A program made the position numbers and the translations under genes. Positions 1 to 6,139 of a stretch of 9,675 nucleotides of DNA are shown piece by piece. Below the pieces are notes generated by a model, which saw only the letters and a program-made list of their open reading frames with translations, was not told the DNA's origin and made no database searches. Source of the DNA: Candidatus Saccharimonadota bacterium (lineage in GTDB: Bacteria > Patescibacteriota > Saccharimonadia > UBA4664); the NCBI GenBank assembly GCA_029288275.1, contig JARIHM010000033.1, positions 1-9,675 on the forward strand. The letters run 5' to 3'. Numbering within the stretch: position 1 is the first letter of the stretch; each line of letters starts with the position of its first letter.

Positions 1-68
1 CTGCTAAAGACACGCGTTACACCATCATTACCTTAAGTTTTATTGTATCAAGCAGTCCGGGCTTTGCG

Positions 69-293
69 CTACCGGGCGGCGGCGGTGAGCGTGCTACCTG
101 CTACGGCTATACTCCAGATCAAAAACAGGCTAAGCGCCACAATGCCGGCTGCCAGCCACATCAGAATATGAATTGCCACCGACCGCGCCTCCTCGTCTGG
201 CGACGACACCACCGGCAGATGCTGGCGCTGGCTCATGGGCATGACTTCGTAAAAATTTGGTGTTTCGTTTGGCTTACGTGCTGTCTTGGCCAT
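69..293 (-). CDS. Small single-pass membrane protein (74 aa), unrecognised
   Basis: I do not recognise the family. The first ~38 residues are polar, starting with a basic stretch (MAKTARKP) and carrying an acidic patch (SPDEEARS) just before a strongly hydrophobic helix at about residues 40-65. The last residues are short and small (STLTAAAR). By the positive-inside rule the long N-terminal part is probably cytoplasmic, giving a single-pass membrane protein; no signal peptidase site is obvious. The ATG start is well supported: GGGAGGT lies at 299-305 with five bases before the ATG, and the stop is TAG. It lies 121 bp downstream of the HAD gene on the same strand; that gap shows no convincing terminator or promoter, so co-transcription is possible but not shown. 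Confidence is good that this is a gene and low on function. Confidence 0.75.
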   Translation of the reverse strand: MAKTARKPNETPNFYEVMPMSQRQHLPVVSSPDEEARSVAIHILMWLAAGIVALSLFLIWSIAVAGSTLTAAAR

Positions 294-414
294 CTCGCAC
301 CTCCCTCACGGTTGAGAACTGTATGATACCGTGTGGAGACGCCTTAAAACTTTAGCTGAATCGCCAAAAGACGGGTTATCTTATTACTTTATTTGTAGAT
401 CGATCCAATCAAGG

Positions 415-1068
415 CTAGGCTAAAGTGACATCCCGAAAATCATGTACGAGATAATTTGCCTCATGCAATTCTAGGGCTGAATGTGACGATAGCACGCCCA
501 CTACAGTCATGCCCGCCCGCTTGCCAGCTGCCACGCCGGCAGGCGAATCCTCAAAGACCAGGCATTGATCAGGTGCTACGTTCAGCCTTTGCGCAGTAGC
601 CAGATAGATTTCCGGATGAGGTTTGCCGTTGGTAACGTCTTCATCGCCTAGGATGGCTTCAAATTCTCCCTCAAGCTGGAGCTCTCGTAGCGCAAACTCT
701 CGGTTCTTGGCCGGAGCCGTGGTAGCGATGGCGGTCTTGATTCTGCGCTCATGAAGTGCATTGATAAGCTTGGTTAAGCCAGGAATCTCTTGCATGTACG
801 GCCGAAACAGCTGACGATAAAGAGCTTCTTTCTCTTCGGTGTACCGCTGCTCGGTAACCTTATCGAGCGTTTTACCGAAAATCGATGTAAAGATCTGGTC
901 GTTTTTCTTGCCGGAAACACGCTGCTTAAACTCAGCTTCAGTTAAGGCGATGCCATGCTGTCGAAAGAACGCTTGCCAGGCCTGTTGGTGATATTTCATG
1001 TTATCAATCATGGTGCCATCCATATCAAAGATGGCGGCGCGAATATTCGCCAGAGGAATAGTGCTCAT
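415..1068 (-). CDS. HAD superfamily hydrolase, beta-phosphoglucomutase/sugar-phosphatase-like (217 aa)
   Basis: This is a HAD hydrolase of subfamily IA variant 3. Numbered from the ATG at 1068, motif I is DMDGT with nucleophile D15 and acid/base D17. Motif II is the threonine of IATTAP (about 116), motif III is the lysine of GKPHPEIYL (149), and motif IV is the acidic pair in FEDSPAG (173-174). The D..H..AW pattern after motif I (IDNMKYHQQAW) opens the small helical cap and is typical of beta-phosphoglucomutase and related phosphatases. The length suits the family. The likely substrate is a small sugar phosphate, but the motifs do not separate mutase from phosphatase. A TTG three codons upstream (1077) is possible; I prefer ATG, although neither has a strong Shine-Dalgarno. 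It is downstream of the receiver gene with a 40 bp gap containing an 18 bp hairpin, so it is probably the third gene of that operon. A signalling role for the enzyme is not implied. Confidence 0.9.
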   Translation of the reverse strand: MSTIPLANIRAAIFDMDGTMIDNMKYHQQAWQAFFRQHGIALTEAEFKQRVSGKKNDQIFTSIFGKTLDKVTEQRYTEEKEALYRQLFRPYMQEIPGLTKLINALHERRIKTAIATTAPAKNREFALRELQLEGEFEAILGDEDVTNGKPHPEIYLATAQRLNVAPDQCLVFEDSPAGVAAGKRAGMTVVGVLSSHSALELHEANYLVHDFRDVTLA

Positions 1069-1080
1069 ATTAACCAAACC

Positions 1081-1098
1081 GCTCTATTACGCTAGAGC
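1081..1098. repeat. Inverted repeat between receiver and HAD genes
   Basis: A perfect 6 bp inverted repeat, GCTCTA-ttacgc-TAGAGC, sits in the 40 bp between the receiver stop and the HAD start. Read on the minus strand it is followed by GGTTTGGTT rather than a U-run, so a weak attenuator or mRNA-processing hairpin is more likely than a full terminator. Confidence 0.4.
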
Positions 1099-1108
1099 CT
1101 AAAACCTA

Positions 1109-1483
1109 TTACGCTGCTGCGCCCAGCTGTTGCTTCACGGCGTTGACCACATCTTCCAGCGTAACCTGGGACTTAATCAGGTACTGGTTGGCGCCCAGAC
1201 TCTCACCGCGCTGGCGGTCAGTGTCTTGCGACAAAGCGGTCATCATGATGACTTTGGTCTCTTTGGTCTCGGGCGTGGAGCGGAGAATATCTAGTACGTC
1301 AAAGCCGGAAATCTTGGGCATCATAACATCGAGTACGATCAGATCGGGCCGCTCGCGTACGGCGGTAGCCAGGGCCTCCTCGCCATCACTAGCGGTAATC
1401 ACTTGATAGTTTTCAGCGGCGAATCGTGCCGAGTAAATTTCGCGGAGGTTGGTATCGTCTTCGACGAGCAGAATCTTTGCCAT
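1109..1483 (-). CDS. Stand-alone CheY-like response regulator receiver (124 aa)
   Basis: This is a complete single receiver domain with no output domain. The acidic pocket is E8-D9-D10, the phosphoacceptor is D52 (in LIVLDVMMP), the switch threonine is T82 (MMTAL) and the conserved lysine is K104 (YLIKS). All catalytic residues are present, so it should accept phosphate from a histidine kinase. The natural donor is the kinase encoded 51 bp upstream on the same strand, with no terminator between them. With no DNA-binding or enzymatic domain, the output must be by protein contact (motor, pilus or phosphorelay partner) or by acting as a phosphate sink; which one cannot be read here. The ATG start has only a weak ribosome site (A/G-rich AAAAGATAGC upstream). 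Confidence is high on fold and low on output. Confidence 0.95.
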   Translation of the reverse strand: MAKILLVEDDTNLREIYSARFAAENYQVITASDGEEALATAVRERPDLIVLDVMMPKISGFDVLDILRSTPETKETKVIMMTALSQDTDRQRGESLGANQYLIKSQVTLEDVVNAVKQQLGAAA

Positions 1484-1534
1484 GATGCTATCTTTTAACC
1501 TTTTAACTTATGCTTAAAGACTGTTAGTCCCATT

Positions 1535-3355
1535 CTAACTGATACGGTAGTGATGCGCTATGGCTTCATGCTCAGCCGGAACGGGCATGGGAATGGGCCG
1601 CGGCGGCGCCAGGGCCGGGCCGGCCTCCGCCTCTGGCATGGGCTGGACCAGGCCGCCGGGCGTGGCGGCGGTGGCCGGTTGAGTCAGGCTAGCCTGGAGT
1701 TGCTTAACCTCATCCTCGCTCAATCGTGGCAAGGTGAAATTAAAGGCCGAGCCCTGACCTAGCTTAGACTCTACCCAGATGTGGCCGTTAAAGGCCTCTA
1801 CCATGCGCCGGCACAGGTACAGACCCAGACCGGTACCGCCAATGGTACGGATGGCGGAGCTATCAACGCGGTAGAACTTCTGGAACAGGTGCGGGATGTC
1901 TTCGGCGGCGATGCCCATGCCCGTGTCACTAATGCTAACTTTGACTTCCTTGGCATCGCCACTCATGGTGACCTTGATGCCACCGGCCTCAGTGTATTTG
2001 ATGCCGTTGTCGATCAGGTTCATGACCACTTCACGCAGACGCTCGGGGCTGGCCGCTACGTAGAAGATAGGCGCGATCGATTTACCAACCGAGTTCGACG
2101 TTTGTAATACCAGGGTCAATTTTTTCTTTTGGGCGGCAAACTGCATGTCCTCGACGGCGGCCTGGAGTAGCTCGCCGACGTTGACCGGCTCGAGACGACC
2201 AGTGAGATTGCCTTCCTCGGCCTTGGTCACGTTGAGCAGGTCGCGGAATAGTTCGCCCAGGTGCTGAATGGTCTCGTGCGACTTCTCGAGGTATTTCTTG
2301 GCCCGGTCATCAATGGTAGCCACATTGGGGTTCATGGCCAATGAGATGTAGCCTTCAATAGCCGCCACTGGTGTGCGCATTTCATGGCTGGCGGTGCTTA
2401 CAAACTCGTCTTTTTGGCGCTCCACAGCCTTTTCTCGGCTAATGTCGCGGAATAGCGCGATGGCGCCGGTGATAGCGTCATTATTATCGGTGATGGGCGA
2501 GATCGACAGGCTCAGCTGCACCTTGCGCCCGGAGCGGGTGGTGGCTACTAGGTCGTCGCGCACCACCGGCTCATGCTTGCTCCAGACATGCTGGAATGGC
2601 TCGTTGAGGCTGGTGATCTCTTTATCATCCGAAGTGCGCAGTTGCAGTACGAGTTTGTAATCGATACCCTGCGCACTGCTCTCATCCCAGCCTGTGAGTT
2701 GCTGGGCGGCCTTATTGAAGAGCTGGATCTGGCCGTTCACGTCCACTACCATCACGCCTTCACTAATGCTCGACATCAGCGCTTGCGCCTTGAGCTGTTC
2801 CTGCGACAACTGGCCCGACAAGCTCACGAGCTTGTTCGATTGAGCGTTGGCCCGACGACTGCGGTAGTGCACCCACTCAGCCAGGCCTGCCGCCAAGAGT
2901 GTGATAATGAGCTGAATAATGTGATCGCGAATAAAAGGCGCATGGAGGCCTTCCTGAATGAGCGCGAAAACGTAGTAGGCCACCGTGCCGCCCAGTACCA
3001 CAACCGTCTCGGTGGTGCCAAAGATACCGGCCACCACGATGGCTAGGAGCCACAGCGAGTAGTACGGCGAGTCGAGGCCGCCGGTGGAGGCGATGACGAG
3101 CACGAAGTTTGAGGCCGTAATGAGGGTCATGATGAGGGTGGAAAATGCCAGCCGCCGCCGGCCCACCACTTGATGGAACGTCAAAAAGTAGACCACGCCC
3201 AGCGCGCCCAGAATCGCAGCTGTCAGCGATGTGCTGGTATTGGCAAGTAAGCCCGGTTTTAGGCCATACAACGCAAAAATACCCACAGCGATACAGGCGC
3301 CAATAATCGCCTGGATGCGCGCTAGCAAAATAAGACTACGGTCGCGTTGTTCCAC
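1535..3355 (-). CDS. Membrane-bound PAS sensor histidine kinase (606 aa)
   Basis: The N-terminal ~165 residues hold about six hydrophobic segments (roughly 8-30, 44-60, 68-92, 100-113, 114-135, 145-163) with short loops, so the sensor is a multi-pass membrane domain without a large extracytoplasmic part. A linker leads to a PAS domain at about 185-305 (start SSISEGVMVVD, end LFRDISREK). Then follow HisKA with the H-box SHEMRTP (phosphoacceptor H324) and the HATPase with N-box NLIDN (N446, N450), G1 DTGMG (477-481), F-box FQKFYR (491-496) and G2 GGTGLGL (506-512). All ATP-binding motifs are intact, so it should be active. After the kinase core there is an unusual ~45-residue Ala/Pro/Glu-rich tail (561-606). 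Translation appears to start at GTG, preceded by GGTGG. The gene leads the kinase-receiver-HAD group; a weak promoter candidate lies at 3380-3408. The ligand is unknown. Confidence 0.95.
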   Translation of the reverse strand: MEQRDRSLILLARIQAIIGACIAVGIFALYGLKPGLLANTSTSLTAAILGALGVVYFLTFHQVVGRRRLAFSTLIMTLITASNFVLVIASTGGLDSPYYSLWLLAIVVAGIFGTTETVVVLGGTVAYYVFALIQEGLHAPFIRDHIIQLIITLLAAGLAEWVHYRSRRANAQSNKLVSLSGQLSQEQLKAQALMSSISEGVMVVDVNGQIQLFNKAAQQLTGWDESSAQGIDYKLVLQLRTSDDKEITSLNEPFQHVWSKHEPVVRDDLVATTRSGRKVQLSLSISPITDNNDAITGAIALFRDISREKAVERQKDEFVSTASHEMRTPVAAIEGYISLAMNPNVATIDDRAKKYLEKSHETIQHLGELFRDLLNVTKAEEGNLTGRLEPVNVGELLQAAVEDMQFAAQKKKLTLVLQTSNSVGKSIAPIFYVAASPERLREVVMNLIDNGIKYTEAGGIKVTMSGDAKEVKVSISDTGMGIAAEDIPHLFQKFYRVDSSAIRTIGGTGLGLYLCRRMVEAFNGHIWVESKLGQGSAFNFTLPRLSEDEVKQLQASLTQPATAATPGGLVQPMPEAEAGPALAPPRPIPMPVPAEHEAIAHHYRIS

Positions 3356-3379
3356 ATTCCACCATGATGCTTATGGTTG

Positions 3380-3408
3380 ATTATGCGGGAAAGGTGCGGA
3401 GGGCGCAA
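3380..3408 (-). promoter_or_regulatory. Weak sigma70-like promoter candidate for the kinase operon
   Basis: On the minus strand, TTGCGC (3403-3408) and CATAAT (3380-3385) are separated by 17 bp, about 25 bp before the GTG of the kinase. The -10 matches consensus at 5 of 6 positions and the -35 at only 3 of 6. It is the best candidate I can see in the divergent intergenic region. Confidence 0.3.
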
Positions 3409-3550
3409 GTTCATCTTTGAATATCGTGCTTAGCTGTGCCAAGCTACTATGTGATCGTGACCTTGCTTTGCTTATTATTTCGCTAAATTATGCTACAGTA
3501 TGGCGAGCAATCGCCTGATTGCGCACCCATCCCTGCGTTAGGAGATTCGC

Positions 3551-4327
3551 GTGCTCCGCGTTTCGTTTGTTCGACTCGGCGTGCTCTTGAGCGTTGGCTG
3601 CCTGCTCGTAGCTTGCTCTGGCGGTGGCAACACGTCTTTGCCGGCCAAGACGAGCCTGCCGACGTCGTCCCTTGCTACAACGGTGCGACCGCCTGTTAGC
3701 TCTCCGACCGCCTCGGCGCCGTCGCTGCCGGTGACGACATATCAGTTCAATCTGAAGACCCCGGATGGCTATCAGGAGGCAGTAACGCTGGAGCTCGGCC
3801 AGCCTCGACCGGCCAGCCAGTGGATCCAGGCACCCGGCTCGGCCTGTCAGATCAACGCTCAAAAGGACGAGGTGGTGCCGTTTACGGTCACCATGCGCAA
3901 TACCACGCCGGATTTTAGCTACCAGGTTAGCTTTGATCTGCGCTCGGCCACGGTTGACACGAGTCTGTATCTGGAAGTAGAGGCTGGTGGTTCGGGTTCG
4001 TGCAACACGCACTTTGGTTATGACACCACCGAGGGTCGCATTGTAACAGTGAGCTCCACTGGCGAGTTGTCGACGGGCCAGAGCGCTGTGGCATACGGCC
4101 TGGTGGGCTATAGCAACTACCGCAGCCCCGCCGGCGACCAGGCTGCCAAGTTGGCCGACGTGTTCCTGATGCTCGGTCCGGCATCGCAGATTACTGATCT
4201 GACCGGTGGCCCATCAGTCCACGGTCCGGCCGGCGGCGTCATTTTTGACGCGGTATTCGTACCCCTGGACGGCCACGCCAATGGCTGTACTGCTTCGCTT
4301 AACAGCAACCAGACGCTGGCCTGCTAA
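3551..4327 (+). CDS. Putative secreted lipoprotein, unrecognised domain (258 aa)
   Basis: The N-terminus is a lipoprotein signal peptide: a basic start (R3, R8), a hydrophobic core and the lipobox LVAC with lipidated C22, followed by SGGG. Residues ~27-60 are a Ser/Thr/Pro/Ala-rich linker as in surface-tethered proteins. The remaining ~195 residues form a probably beta-rich globular domain with alternating hydrophobic stretches (VPFTVTMRN, YQVSFDLRS). It has four cysteines (99, 151, 246, and 258, the last residue) that could form two disulfides outside the membrane. The stretch around 100-130 is vaguely like DUF4352-type Ig folds, but I cannot assign it. Translation starts at GTG with AGGAG (3540-3544) six bases upstream. 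An extended -10-like TGC-TACAGT lies at 3491-3499 without a good -35. The gene is divergent from the kinase and closed by a strong terminator, so it is a single-gene unit. Confidence 0.88.
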   Translation: MLRVSFVRLGVLLSVGCLLVACSGGGNTSLPAKTSLPTSSLATTVRPPVSSPTASAPSLPVTTYQFNLKTPDGYQEAVTLELGQPRPASQWIQAPGSACQINAQKDEVVPFTVTMRNTTPDFSYQVSFDLRSATVDTSLYLEVEAGGSGSCNTHFGYDTTEGRIVTVSSTGELSTGQSAVAYGLVGYSNYRSPAGDQAAKLADVFLMLGPASQITDLTGGPSVHGPAGGVIFDAVFVPLDGHANGCTASLNSNQTLAC

Positions 4328-4342
4328 GGTAACCGCCACTCG

Positions 4343-4372
4343 CCTCCCGTACCACTAGGTGCGGGAGGTTTT
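4343..4372 (+). terminator. Rho-independent terminator of the lipoprotein gene
   Basis: An 11 bp stem (CCTCCCGTACC at 4343-4353 with GGTGCGGGAGG at 4358-4368, one G-U pair) closes a four-base loop and is followed by TTTT and then CTCT. It begins 16 bases after the TAA. Confidence 0.9.
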
Positions 4373-4423
4373 CTCTAGACGTGGCCTGCAAATTATGTTA
4401 TCTTACGCTAGTTGATTAGATAT

Positions 4424-4500
4424 GGTCCCATCGTCTAGCGGCCTAGGACATCGCCCTCTCACGGCGAAGATCAGGGGTTCGAATCCCCTTGGGACTACCA
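4424..4500 (+). tRNA. tRNA-Glu (anticodon CTC)
   Basis: A full cloverleaf is readable. The acceptor arm is GGTCCCA paired with TGGGACT (G1-U72 wobble). A D-arm of the GTCTAGCGGCCTAGGAC type follows. The anticodon stem TCGCC/GGCGA encloses loop CTCTCAC with anticodon CTC at 4458-4460. The T-arm is AGGGG-TTCGAAT-CCCCT, the discriminator base is A, and the CCA end is encoded (4498-4500). It decodes GAG. It stands alone between two terminators. I found no second copy of its 3' end in the window, so there is no sign of an element integrated at it. Confidence 0.97.
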
Positions 4501-4512
4501 GGAATTATTTTT

Positions 4513-4531
4513 GGCTCTAAGGAGCCTTTTT
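4513..4531 (+). terminator. Rho-independent terminator of tRNA-Glu
   Basis: GGCTC (4513-4517) pairs with GAGCC (4522-4526) around a TAAG loop and is followed by TTTTT. It starts 13 bases after the CCA end. Confidence 0.85.
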
Positions 4532-4570
4532 GTATGTAATCAGAAATAGTATCGAGCCTCTTGCGATGGG

Positions 4571-4693
4571 ATGCGTCGGGCTTATATTTCTGAATTTCAC
4601 GGAGTAGCCTCCCCCGAATTTAAAAATCTAAAGCACGAAAATCTTTTTCATGGTCAGGCTCTCATTGAACCGTATATGAAAACCCCCGGCTAA
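4571..4693 (+). CDS. Possible 40-aa small ORF, doubtful
   Basis: An open frame starts at ATG 4571 (MRRAYISEFHG...) and ends with TAA inside the loop of the hairpin at 4683-4701. It is more AT-rich than the surrounding genes, has no convincing Shine-Dalgarno (only GATGGG directly before the ATG) and no promoter that I can see; the tRNA terminator lies just upstream. The translation is not low-complexity and mixes charged and aromatic residues, which is why I mention it. It may equally be chance or the remnant of a longer gene. I do not recognise it. Confidence 0.2.
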   Translation: MRRAYISEFHGVASPEFKNLKHENLFHGQALIEPYMKTPG

Positions 4694-4701
4694 GCCGGGG
4701 G
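4679..4701 (-). terminator. Terminator overlapping the 3' end of the 225-aa gene
   Basis: On the minus strand the perfect 8 bp stem CCCCCGGC/GCCGGGGG closes a TTA loop (4691-4693) and is followed by TTTT (4679-4682). The last codons of the 4690-5367 gene form the 5' arm and its TAG begins in the loop, so terminator and coding end overlap. Confidence 0.88.
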
Positions 4702-5367
4702 CAGGTTGGGTGCAGAAGCGGTGGCTCTGCACGGCGGGAAGACGTCATCGTTACGGTTACTGCGGCTGATCCACACAGTGGGGACGGCCGCAGCCTCGTT
4801 ATACTGGCGGCGGGTAAAATCTATCCGCAGGCGGCCGATAGCCACTACCTCGTGGGCCTCCGTGGGGAAGTCGGGGGTGGCGTACCTTACGTCGCCCAGA
4901 AACTTCAGGGCGACGCGGGCGTAGCCGCTGTCGATCTGCTCCTGGCTGATGGCGCCGTAGCGTCGCGTGAAGCTCAAGAAATCCTGCGATACGACCCCGC
5001 AGAAGCCCACGGCACTCCAGTAGTCCTGCCATGCATCCGGATGGTAAGACAAGTATCGCCTTACACACCAGCTGATGCTGGGCCGAGCCGGAATGGGCGC
5101 GGTGACAGCCGCCCACAGCTCATCGCAATCGGTTTCGAGCAGTTCCACAAAGACGCGCTGGTTGAGGCCCCAAGCGTCTAGACGCTTCAAAACCGTAGCG
5201 ATAAGACCCCGGCTACAAACTTCAAACCCAAGCTCCCATATCTGGAAGGTCTCACCCCCTTCGCGACGTCCAAAGAGGGTAGTAATGTGCGCTAGGTCGC
5301 CGAAGCGGAAAAGCGCGTTGTGTAGGGCTTGCTGGTTGTAGGGCTCCACAGCGAAAACTGCGTACAA
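4690..5367 (-). CDS. Unrecognised soluble protein (225 aa), probably well expressed
   Basis: I do not recognise the family. The product looks soluble: no signal peptide or membrane segment, many aromatics (several W and Y), scattered cysteines without a metal-site spacing, and a short Ala/Pro tail (ATASAPNLPPA). The start needs correction from the longest frame. The GTG at 5374-5376 lies inside a perfect Shine-Dalgarno, AGGAGGTGA (5373-5381), so it cannot be the initiator. The in-frame TTG at 5365-5367 sits five bases after that motif (seven after GGAGGT) and is the likely start. The promoter upstream (5403-5431) has both consensus hexamers. The stop lies in the loop of its own terminator. 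An ideal promoter and ribosome site together suggest strong constitutive expression, with the TTG moderating it. No neighbour hints at function. Confidence 0.82.
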   Translation of the reverse strand: MYAVFAVEPYNQQALHNALFRFGDLAHITTLFGRREGGETFQIWELGFEVCSRGLIATVLKRLDAWGLNQRVFVELLETDCDELWAAVTAPIPARPSISWCVRRYLSYHPDAWQDYWSAVGFCGVVSQDFLSFTRRYGAISQEQIDSGYARVALKFLGDVRYATPDFPTEAHEVVAIGRLRIDFTRRQYNEAAAVPTVWISRSNRNDDVFPPCRATASAPNLPPA

Positions 5368-5372
5368 AGTAC

Positions 5373-5381
5373 TCACCTCCT
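5373..5381 (-). promoter_or_regulatory. Full-length Shine-Dalgarno that decides the TTG start
   Basis: AGGAGGTGA on the minus strand complements the whole anti-Shine-Dalgarno tail of typical 16S rRNA. It overlaps an in-frame GTG, which excludes that codon, and is correctly spaced for the TTG at 5365-5367. Confidence 0.85.
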
Positions 5382-5402
5382 CATAAGGCAGCCTTCCTCT
5401 AT

Positions 5403-5431
5403 ATTATACAATTATATATAACCTGTGTCAA
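5403..5431 (-). promoter_or_regulatory. Perfect-consensus sigma70 promoter
   Basis: On the minus strand TTGACA (5426-5431), a 17 bp spacer and TATAAT (5403-5408) match consensus at all 12 positions. Transcription should begin near 5396, giving a leader of about 30 bases to the TTG start of the 225-residue protein. Confidence 0.92.
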
Positions 5432-5542
5432 CTTCTTATTCCCGTGAATTGCCATTTTTATTTGGCTGGCGTATTGAGTTCCTGATGTCGCATCGATATC
5501 CCGGGGTTTTGCAGCGCCTTACTCGGGCTCCAGAAGTTATTG

Positions 5543-5568
5543 AAGGGAGACTCAGCTGAGCCTCCCTT
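5543..5568 (-). terminator. Near-perfect palindrome downstream of the acetyltransferase, likely terminator
   Basis: AAGGGAG, one base, then CTCAGCTGAG, one base, then CTCCCTT form a 26-base palindrome. Its single irregular pair is a G-U wobble in minus-strand RNA but an A-C mismatch in plus-strand RNA, which points to the GNAT transcript. It begins four bases after the GNAT stop. The following sequence (CAATAACTTC) is a poor U-tract, so termination strength is uncertain. Confidence 0.6.
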
Positions 5569-5572
5569 TGCG

Positions 5573-6025
5573 TTACAAGCGTATCTCCAAGAGCGGTAGC
5601 GTGCGGCCTGGGATCGAACCACTGGGTAGCTCACCGATCTTGGTTGCGCCCATATGCAAATAGAACGCTTCGGCATGCGGATCGGAGTGGATGCTTAAGA
5701 TAGTGAAGCCCAGGCGCCGAGCATGTTCGAGCGCCGCGCGGAATAGCGTACCGCCCAGGCCCTTGCCTATATGGGCCGGATCAACAAACAGATCATCAAG
5801 CTTACCCTTTGGTGGTGTGCCCGCAAGCTGGTAAAAACCAGCTAATTTGCCATCCTCTCTGACTACGCCTATCAGTCCAGATTCGCAGTCTTGGCAAGTA
5901 ACGACGAGCTCATGGCGACAGGCCTCCATGAACTCGGAGCTATAGCCCCAATGGGCTTTGCTTCGGAAGGCAATATCCGTCAGGACGGTGGCGTCCTCTG
6001 GTTGGGCGGTTTGCTGGGTTACCAT
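5573..6025 (-). CDS. GNAT family N-acetyltransferase (150 aa)
   Basis: This is a compact GNAT domain. Motif A runs through LDDLFVDPAHIGKGLGG (about residues 76-92), where IGKGLG corresponds to the family's Q/R-x-x-G-x-G/A pyrophosphate loop with Ile in place of Gln/Arg. Motif B is DPHAEAFYLHMGA (about 115-127). It should transfer an acetyl group from acetyl-CoA to an amine; the substrate is not readable. The longest frame starts at TTG 6052, but I prefer ATG 6025. A TATAAT box lies at 6032-6037, six bases before this ATG, which would start transcription at or next to the A of ATG and put the upstream TTG outside the mRNA. No Shine-Dalgarno precedes the ATG, consistent with leaderless translation. 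It is divergent from the small membrane gene at 6140, and a palindromic terminator candidate follows the stop. Confidence 0.92.
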   Translation of the reverse strand: MVTQQTAQPEDATVLTDIAFRSKAHWGYSSEFMEACRHELVVTCQDCESGLIGVVREDGKLAGFYQLAGTPPKGKLDDLFVDPAHIGKGLGGTLFRAALEHARRLGFTILSIHSDPHAEAFYLHMGATKIGELPSGSIPGRTLPLLEIRL

Positions 6026-6031
6026 GTTGTG

Positions 6032-6037
6032 ATTATA
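6032..6037 (-). promoter_or_regulatory. TATAAT -10 box of the acetyltransferase, leaderless geometry
   Basis: The consensus TATAAT on the minus strand ends six bases before ATG 6025, so the expected start of transcription is the A of the ATG. A -35 at 17 bp spacing (6055-6060, GCCATA) is poor. Confidence 0.55.
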
Positions 6038-6045
6038 TCCTAATA

Positions 6046-6073
6046 TTGACAAATTATGGCATAATAGTATAAA
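6046..6073 (+). promoter_or_regulatory. Sigma70 promoter of the small membrane protein gene
   Basis: TTGACA (6046-6051), a 16 bp spacer and TATAAA (6068-6073) face right, giving a leader of about 60 bases to ATG 6140. It overlaps the -35 zone of the divergent acetyltransferase promoter. Confidence 0.75.
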
Positions 6074-6139
6074 TAATAGGTCGTCATCACATGGCGCGAA
6101 CCCATTCCCCTTTCACGAGTCGAAAGTTGGTGAACCAAT

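Noticed and set aside
3488..4012. 174-aa minus-strand open frame opposite the lipoprotein gene
   Set aside because: Composition is Arg-rich and repetitive as in antisense shadows; the plus strand has a signal peptide, lipobox, Shine-Dalgarno and terminator.
4424..4500. tRNA-Glu as an integration site for a mobile element
   Set aside because: I found no repeat of the tRNA 3' end within the window, no integrase and no recombinase; the closest look-alike, inside the GNAT gene near 5608, shares only a short GATCGAACC-like run.
5458..5676. 72-aa minus-strand frame overlapping the 3' end of the acetyltransferase gene
   Set aside because: It starts out of frame within the GNAT coding region and runs through the palindromic terminator candidate; no ribosome site seen.
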